In this document: piece by piece, positions 59,605 to 64,000 of the stretch
How the letters are laid out: each line of letters opens with the position of its first letter
How positions within the stretch are numbered: position 1 is the stretch's first letter
DNA from: DASUBV01 sp963725175
Lineage (GTDB): Bacteria > Actinomycetota > Actinomycetes > Streptosporangiales > Streptosporangiaceae
Direction: 5' to 3'
DNA length: 64,000 nucleotides
NCBI GenBank assembly: GCA_963725175.1
Contig: CAVRXH010000006.1
Coordinates: forward strand, 7,192,001 to 7,256,000
The notes under the pieces: model-generated
Told to the model about the DNA's origin: nothing
The model's database searches: none
Seen by the model: only the letters and a program-made list of their open reading frames with translations
Program-made: the position numbers and the translations under genes

Positions 59605-62085
59605 GTGCGGGACAACATGATCGATCATGGCCGGGCCGGCAGCTACGCGGAGCCCAACAGCTTCGTCGGCCGGGAACAGGAGCTTGACGAGCTCCGCCAG
59701 TTCGCCCGCGGCATGCGCGCGGTCACGCTGAGCGGGGCAGGCGGCATCGGCAAGACGCGGCTGATGCTGCGGCTGCTCGCTGCCCTGGCCCAGGACTTCC
59801 CCGACGGCGCCTGGTTCGTCGAGCTGGGTGACCTGCATCAGCCCGAGCTGGTGGTGACGGCCGTCGCCACGGCGATCGGGGTCAGCGAGGAGCCGGGCGT
59901 GCCGCTCGTCGACACCCTCGCCGACGCGCTGCGGTCCCGGCGGCTGCTGCTGGCCCTGGACAACTGCGAGCACCTGATCGGCGCCTGCGCGGCGCTGTGC
60001 CAGCGGCTGCTGGCCAGCTCGCCCGGCCTGCAGATCGTGGCGACCAGCAGGGAGGCGCTGCGGGTCGCGGCCGAGGCGGTCTGGCCGGTGCCGCCGCTCG
60101 CGGTTCCGCCCGCCGGGCTCACCGGGCCGGAGATCAGCGGCTACGACTCGGTACGGCTGTTCGCCGACCGGGCGGCCGCCGCCGCGCCAGGGTTCGCGCT
60201 CGGCCCGGCCAACTCCGGCGCGGCGGCGCAGGTGTGCCGGGCGCTGGACGGGCTGCCGCTGGCCATCGAGCTGGCCGCGGCCTGGGTCCGGGTGCTGTCG
60301 GTGGAGCAGATCGCGGCCAGGCTCAGCGACCGGTTCCACCTGCTGACCAGCGGCGACCGGACCGCGCCGCCCCGGCAGCGGACGCTGCGCGCCGCGATCG
60401 ACTGGAGCTATGACCTGCTCAGCAAGCCGGAGCAGGTGCTGGCCAGGCGGCTCTCGGTGTTCGCGGGCTGGACGCTGGAGATGGCCGAGCGGGTCTGCGC
60501 CGACGACGAGCTGCCCGCCTGGCAGATCCTCGACCTGCTGGCCGGGCTGGCCGGCAAGTCGCTGATCGAGGTCGAGCCGGAGACGACGCTCGGCCAGGTC
60601 AGGTACCGGATGCTGGAGACGATCCGGGAGTACGCGGGCGCCCGGCTGGCCGCCGCCGGCGAGGAGGACGGCGTCCGGCGGCGGCTGCGTGATTACACGG
60701 TGGAGGTCGCTGAGGAGTCGATGGCCGCCGGCATGGCGCTGGTGCCCGCGCCGTGGTCGGCGCGGGTGGACGTGTTCCGGCGCTGGGACGCCGACGCGGG
60801 CAACGCGCGGGAGGTGCTCGGCCGGTGCCTGACCGAGGGCGACACGGTGACCGGCCTGCGGGTGTGCACGGCGGTCAGCCCGTGCTGGATCGTCAGGGGC
60901 GTGCTGGCCGAGGGCTGCGACTGGCTGGACGGTTTCCTCGCCGCCCGCGGCGCGGGCGTGCCCGCCGCGGTGGCCGGCCCGGCGCTGGTCGCCCGCGCGC
61001 AGCTCGCGCTGGCCAGCGACCGGCCGCGGGCGCTGCGCTGGGCCGCGGAGGGCCTGGCTCTGTGCCAGGAGGCCGGGGTGGCGTACTGGAGCGCCGCGGC
61101 GTGGAACCTCCAGGCCGAGGCGGCCCTGCTCGCCGGGCAGCCGGCCGAGGCCATCGGCCTGGTCCGCGAGGCGCTGGACTGCGCCAGGCAGGCCGGCGAC
61201 CGGTGGAACGAGGGGTATGCGCTCGGCACGCTGGCCGCGGCCGAGGGCAGCCAGGGCAACCTGCGGGCCGCGCAGGAGCTGGCCGGGGAATCGCTGGCGG
61301 TGATGCGCGGGATCGACCAGCAGTGGGGCGTGGCGCGGACCCTGCTCGGCCTGGGCGACCTGAACCGGCTGCGCGGCGACACGGCGGTGGCCCGCCAGCA
61401 TTACCTGGCGGCGCTGGCCGCGCTGCGCGAGGTGGACGCCGGGCCGAAGATCGCCAGGTGCCTGGCCAGCCTGGGCCGCCTGGCCCTGGACCAGGGCGAC
61501 CTGGCGCAGGCCAGGGCGTACCTGGCGCAGAGCCTGGAGCTGAGCCTGGCCGGCGGCAGCAGGACCGGGGCCGCGCGCGGCCTGGCCGGGTTCGCGGCGC
61601 TGGCGCTGCGCGAGGGGCAGCCGGGCCTGGCGGTGCAGCTCGCCGGCGCGGTCACGGCGGTCCGCGAGGCGGCGCACCTGCCGCCGGCGCCGGGCTCGCG
61701 GACCCAGCGGTACCTGGACGCGGCGGCCGGCCTGGGCGAGCAGGAGGTCGCCCGGCTGTGGGCGCGGGGCCAGGCGATGACCGCCGACGAGGCGGCCAGG
61801 CTGGCCCTGGGGGCGGCGGCCGGGGGCGGCGGGGCCGGGACTGAGGCTGGGGCCGGGACCGGCGCTGACCGGGCTGGCGGGCCGGCCGGGGCGCTGACCG
61901 CGCGGGAACGGGAAGTGGTCACCCTGATCGCCCGCGGCGCCAGCAACAAGGCCATCGCCCAGGAGCTGTTCATCAGCCCGGCGACCGCCGCCAGGCACGT
62001 CGCCAACATCCTGGCCAAGCTCGGGTTCAGCTCGCGCAGCCAGGTCGCCGCGTGGGCGGCGCACCCGGACCCGGGCCGGGACTGA
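59605..62085 (+). CDS. Large ATPase regulator with LuxR-type HTH
   Basis: 826 residues. NB-ARC/AAA core with Walker A LSGAGGIGKTRL (about 42-53), Walker B LLLALDNCEHL and sensor VATSREAL; a long TPR-like repeat region (about 400-690); a Gly/Ala linker; then GerE HTH ALTAREREVVTLIARGASNKAIAQELFISPATAARHV at the C-terminus. These STAND regulators switch on ATP or ligand binding. The gene has an in-frame start at 59605 after a GC-rich leader; a start at ATG 59617 is possible. Followed by a hairpin terminator. Confidence 0.9.
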   Translation: MRDNMIDHGRAGSYAEPNSFVGREQELDELRQFARGMRAVTLSGAGGIGKTRLMLRLLAALAQDFPDGAWFVELGDLHQPELVVTAVATAIGVSEEPGVPLVDTLADALRSRRLLLALDNCEHLIGACAALCQRLLASSPGLQIVATSREALRVAAEAVWPVPPLAVPPAGLTGPEISGYDSVRLFADRAAAAAPGFALGPANSGAAAQVCRALDGLPLAIELAAAWVRVLSVEQIAARLSDRFHLLTSGDRTAPPRQRTLRAAIDWSYDLLSKPEQVLARRLSVFAGWTLEMAERVCADDELPAWQILDLLAGLAGKSLIEVEPETTLGQVRYRMLETIREYAGARLAAAGEEDGVRRRLRDYTVEVAEESMAAGMALVPAPWSARVDVFRRWDADAGNAREVLGRCLTEGDTVTGLRVCTAVSPCWIVRGVLAEGCDWLDGFLAARGAGVPAAVAGPALVARAQLALASDRPRALRWAAEGLALCQEAGVAYWSAAAWNLQAEAALLAGQPAEAIGLVREALDCARQAGDRWNEGYALGTLAAAEGSQGNLRAAQELAGESLAVMRGIDQQWGVARTLLGLGDLNRLRGDTAVARQHYLAALAALREVDAGPKIARCLASLGRLALDQGDLAQARAYLAQSLELSLAGGSRTGAARGLAGFAALALREGQPGLAVQLAGAVTAVREAAHLPPAPGSRTQRYLDAAAGLGEQEVARLWARGQAMTADEAARLALGAAAGGGGAGTEAGAGTGADRAGGPAGALTAREREVVTLIARGASNKAIAQELFISPATAARHVANILAKLGFSSRSQVAAWAAHPDPGRD

Positions 62086-62086
62086 C

Positions 62087-62114
62087 GCCGCCGGGCATGG
62101 CCGGGCCCGGCGGC
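62087..62114 (+). terminator. Terminator hairpin after the LuxR-type gene
   Basis: GCCGCCGGGC (62087-62096) and its exact complement (62105-62114) with an 8-nt loop begin 2 nt after the stop codon. No T-run follows. Confidence 0.5.
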
Positions 62115-62194
62115 GCTGCCGCCATTACGGAACTCATGTCATGACCCGCGATGATTTAGGCCCTGACCGGCCATTTCCTTCTATTCTTCACGTT

Positions 62195-64000
62195 ATGCGG
62201 GCGCGGGGAGCGATGCAGGGCCGTCATATGCAGGGCCGTCAGCGGGAGCGGGCCGGGCTGCTGGCCGCCCTGGCGGCGGGCCAGAGCGCGGTGCTGACCG
62301 GCCCGGCCGGGATCGGCAAGACACGGCTGGCCGAGGCGGTGGCCGCGGACCTGGCCGCCGCCGGGCACCGGGTGCTGGCGGTGCGGGCCACCGCCGCGCT
62401 GCGGGACATCCCGCTCGGGGCGCTGGCCCCGCTGCTCCATCGCACTGCCGGGCCGTACGCGGCCGGCCCGGTGCCGGCTGGCCCGGTGCCGGCTGGCCTA
62501 GCGGCGGCTGGCACGGCGGCGGCTGGCACGGCGGCGGCTGGCACGGCGGCGGCTGGCACGGCGGCGGCTGGCACGGCGGCGGCTGGCACGGGCGGTCCCG
62601 GCGGGCCGTCGCTGCCCGCCGACGGCGGGGCACTGGCGGCGGCGCGGGAGGCCATCCTCGGGCCGGCCGGCGGCCGGCTGACCCTGATCGTCGACGACGC
62701 GCACCTGCTGGACGGCGTCTCGGCCGCGCTGGTCCAGCAGGTGGTGAGCACCGGCCGGGTGGCCGCGCTGCTGCTGGCCAGGACGGCGGCCGCGCTGCCC
62801 GACGCGGCGGCAGGCCTGGCCAGGTACTCCGGCAGCGCCCGCCTGGCGATCGGCCCGCTGACCGCCGCCGAGTCGGCGGCGGCAGCCGAGGCGGAGCTGG
62901 GCGGTCAGCTCGACGGCGCGTCCGCGGCGGACCTGCACCGGCTGTCCGGCGGCGTGCCGCTGGTGCTGCACGAGCTGATCGAGCTGACCGTGGCCAGCGG
63001 CAGCCTCAGCCAGCGGCGCGGCGTCTGGCGGCTGGCCGGCGGCGTCCCGGCGGACACCGGCCTCGGGCACCTGGTCAGCCTCCGGCTTGACGAGCTCGGC
63101 CAGCGGCAGCGGGAGGCCGCCGAGGCGGTCGCGCTGGCCGAGCCGGTGCCGCTGGCCGTGCTGGAGCAGCTAGCCGGGCACGAGGCGGCCGAGGAGCTGG
63201 AGACCCTCGGCCTGCTGGCGGTCGGCGGGCCGGACGGCGGGGAACAGGCCCGGATGGGTCATCCGCTCTACGCCGAGCTGCTGCGCGCCGCGCTCCCCGC
63301 CACCCGGCGGCGGCGGCTGGCCAGGGCGCTGACCGCCGCCTTCGAGCGGACCGGGCGCGGCGACCCGGTCCAGCGCGAGCTGCTGCGGCTGACCGCCGGG
63401 CTGCCCGGCGACCCCGGCAGGCTGCTGGCCGCCGGGCTGCTGGCGGTGCGGGATGACCAGCAGCTCGCGGCGCGGCTGGTGCGGGCCGCCGTCCGGGCCG
63501 GCGGCGGCGCGCCCGCACGGCTGGCCCTGGCCCGGCTGCTGGCCACGGCCGACGCCGGCGAGGCGCTCGCGCTGCTGGACGAGATCACCGAGGCCGAGGC
63601 CGGGCCGCACGCCTGGACCGCCGTGCTGGCGACCAGGGCGCTGGCCCTGACGCTCGGCTCTGGCAGGCCGGGTGACGTGCTGGCCGAGCTGGGCAACGTC
63701 ACCGGCGCGCCGCCGCCGGTCCGGCTCGCGGCGGCCACGGCGCACCTGTTCGCCGGCACAGTCGGCCAGGCCGCCGCCCTGGCCGATGAGCTGGCGGCCG
63801 AGCTGACGGCGAACCCGGCCGGGCCGGCGGCGGCAGGCCCGCCACCGCGCTCCTCATCAGCCTGTGCCAGACGGCTGCCCTGGCGATCAGCGGCGAGCTG
63901 GACCGGGCCATCACCATCGGCACGAGTGCCCTGGCCATGACCGGCCTGCACGTCCGTGCCCTGCCGGCCGGCGGCCCCGTCGAGGCCGGCCCTCGTACAG
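62195..64000 (+). CDS. Large ATPase regulator, partial, with one frameshift
   Basis: Truncated by the window end. The ATG at 62195 is chosen because the preceding frame has atypical codons; the frame is open from 62141. Walker A LTGPAGIGKTRLAEAV and Walker B RLTLIVDDAHLL mark an AAA/LuxR-regulator core, and LRLDELGQRQREAAEAVALAEP onward is the helical region of the LAL family, which usually ends in a LuxR HTH. Between Walker A and B lies a tandem repeat of AAAGT. Near 63835 the frame shifts by one base: coding continues as ALLISLCQTAALAISGELDR in another frame to the window end. Confidence 0.75.
62471..62590 (+). repeat. 15-bp minisatellite inside a regulator gene
   Basis: Six exact units of GCGGCGGCTGGCACG (62501-62590) preceded by two diverged units (62471-62500). 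Each exact unit encodes Ala-Ala-Ala-Gly-Thr, so changes in number lengthen or shorten a linker without breaking the frame. Confidence 0.9.

Noticed and set aside
59500..62064. 854-codon frame on the minus strand
   Set aside because: It is the mirror of the LuxR-type regulator, rich in Arg/Gln/Pro/Gly with no domain signature; the plus-strand frame has clear Walker and HTH motifs.
62471..62590. CRISPR-like array
   Set aside because: The units are contiguous 15-mers with no spacers and lie inside a coding frame.

Overview
The window is very GC-rich DNA with GTG/TTG starts, short intergenic gaps and a gene set (ECF42 sigma factor with a DGPF/YCII partner, XRE-type and LuxR-type regulators, NRPS genes, many MFS exporters) typical of a soil Actinomycetota of the Streptomyces/Streptosporangiales type. 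No rRNA, tRNA or CRISPR array was seen. Three genes (an MFS exporter, a MocR regulator and a large ATPase regulator) carry frameshifts, so either some genes are decaying or the assembly has indel errors.

Layout. 1-7 kb: end of the soluble transhydrogenase sthA, an FmdB zinc ribbon whose start lies inside a perfect hairpin, a small secreted protein, a twice-frameshifted DHA2 MFS exporter, NhaA, a NUDIX hydrolase, an S33 hydrolase and a hotdog thioesterase. 7.0-11.5 kb: a compact minus-strand operon of a nucleotidyltransferase with a PqqD/RRE-like C-terminus, a 20-codon peptide gene, an ABC-2 exporter (ATPase plus two permeases) and an ABM monooxygenase. It looks like an undescribed RiPP-type system. 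11.7-28 kb: glmS and housekeeping/stress genes, an AbiEii-type pair, a degenerate integrase-like gene, an acquired-looking phosphotransferase and a PLD lipoprotein. Seven copies of a 17-bp intergenic repeat lie here, several paired around long inverted repeats.

29-42.6 kb: a small NRPS cluster. A free-standing adenylation protein, a SyrB2-like non-haem iron enzyme (His-X-Val in place of His-X-Ala/Asp) and a free-standing carrier protein form a tethered amino-acid halogenation cassette. They are followed by a methyltransferase, a PLP aminotransferase-fold enzyme and an MFS exporter. On the opposite strand lie a C-A-T NRPS and its thioesterase, then a divergent frameshifted MocR regulator and an ACC-deaminase-family PLP enzyme. 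The simplest product is a two-residue peptide or amide with one oxidatively modified residue. 42.6-47.1 kb: a TetR-controlled heterodimeric ABC exporter. 47.3-49.6 kb: an alkylation-repair locus (Ada-AlkA fusion and Ogt).

49.6-58.9 kb: an island of visibly lower GC, bounded by ogt on the left and an internally deleted ogt remnant on the right that share a perfect 60-bp direct repeat. It encodes TyrRS-like and TrpRS-like enzymes, a TrpD-like phosphoribosyltransferase with an altered PRPP loop, a zinc dehydrogenase, two P-loop kinases (one with an XRE HTH), a DapA-like aldolase, a HAD phosphatase and a glycosyltransferase. Its function is unknown; it is the second candidate for a new system. 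59.1-64 kb: a VOC protein and two large ATPase/LuxR-type regulators, the last cut by the window edge.
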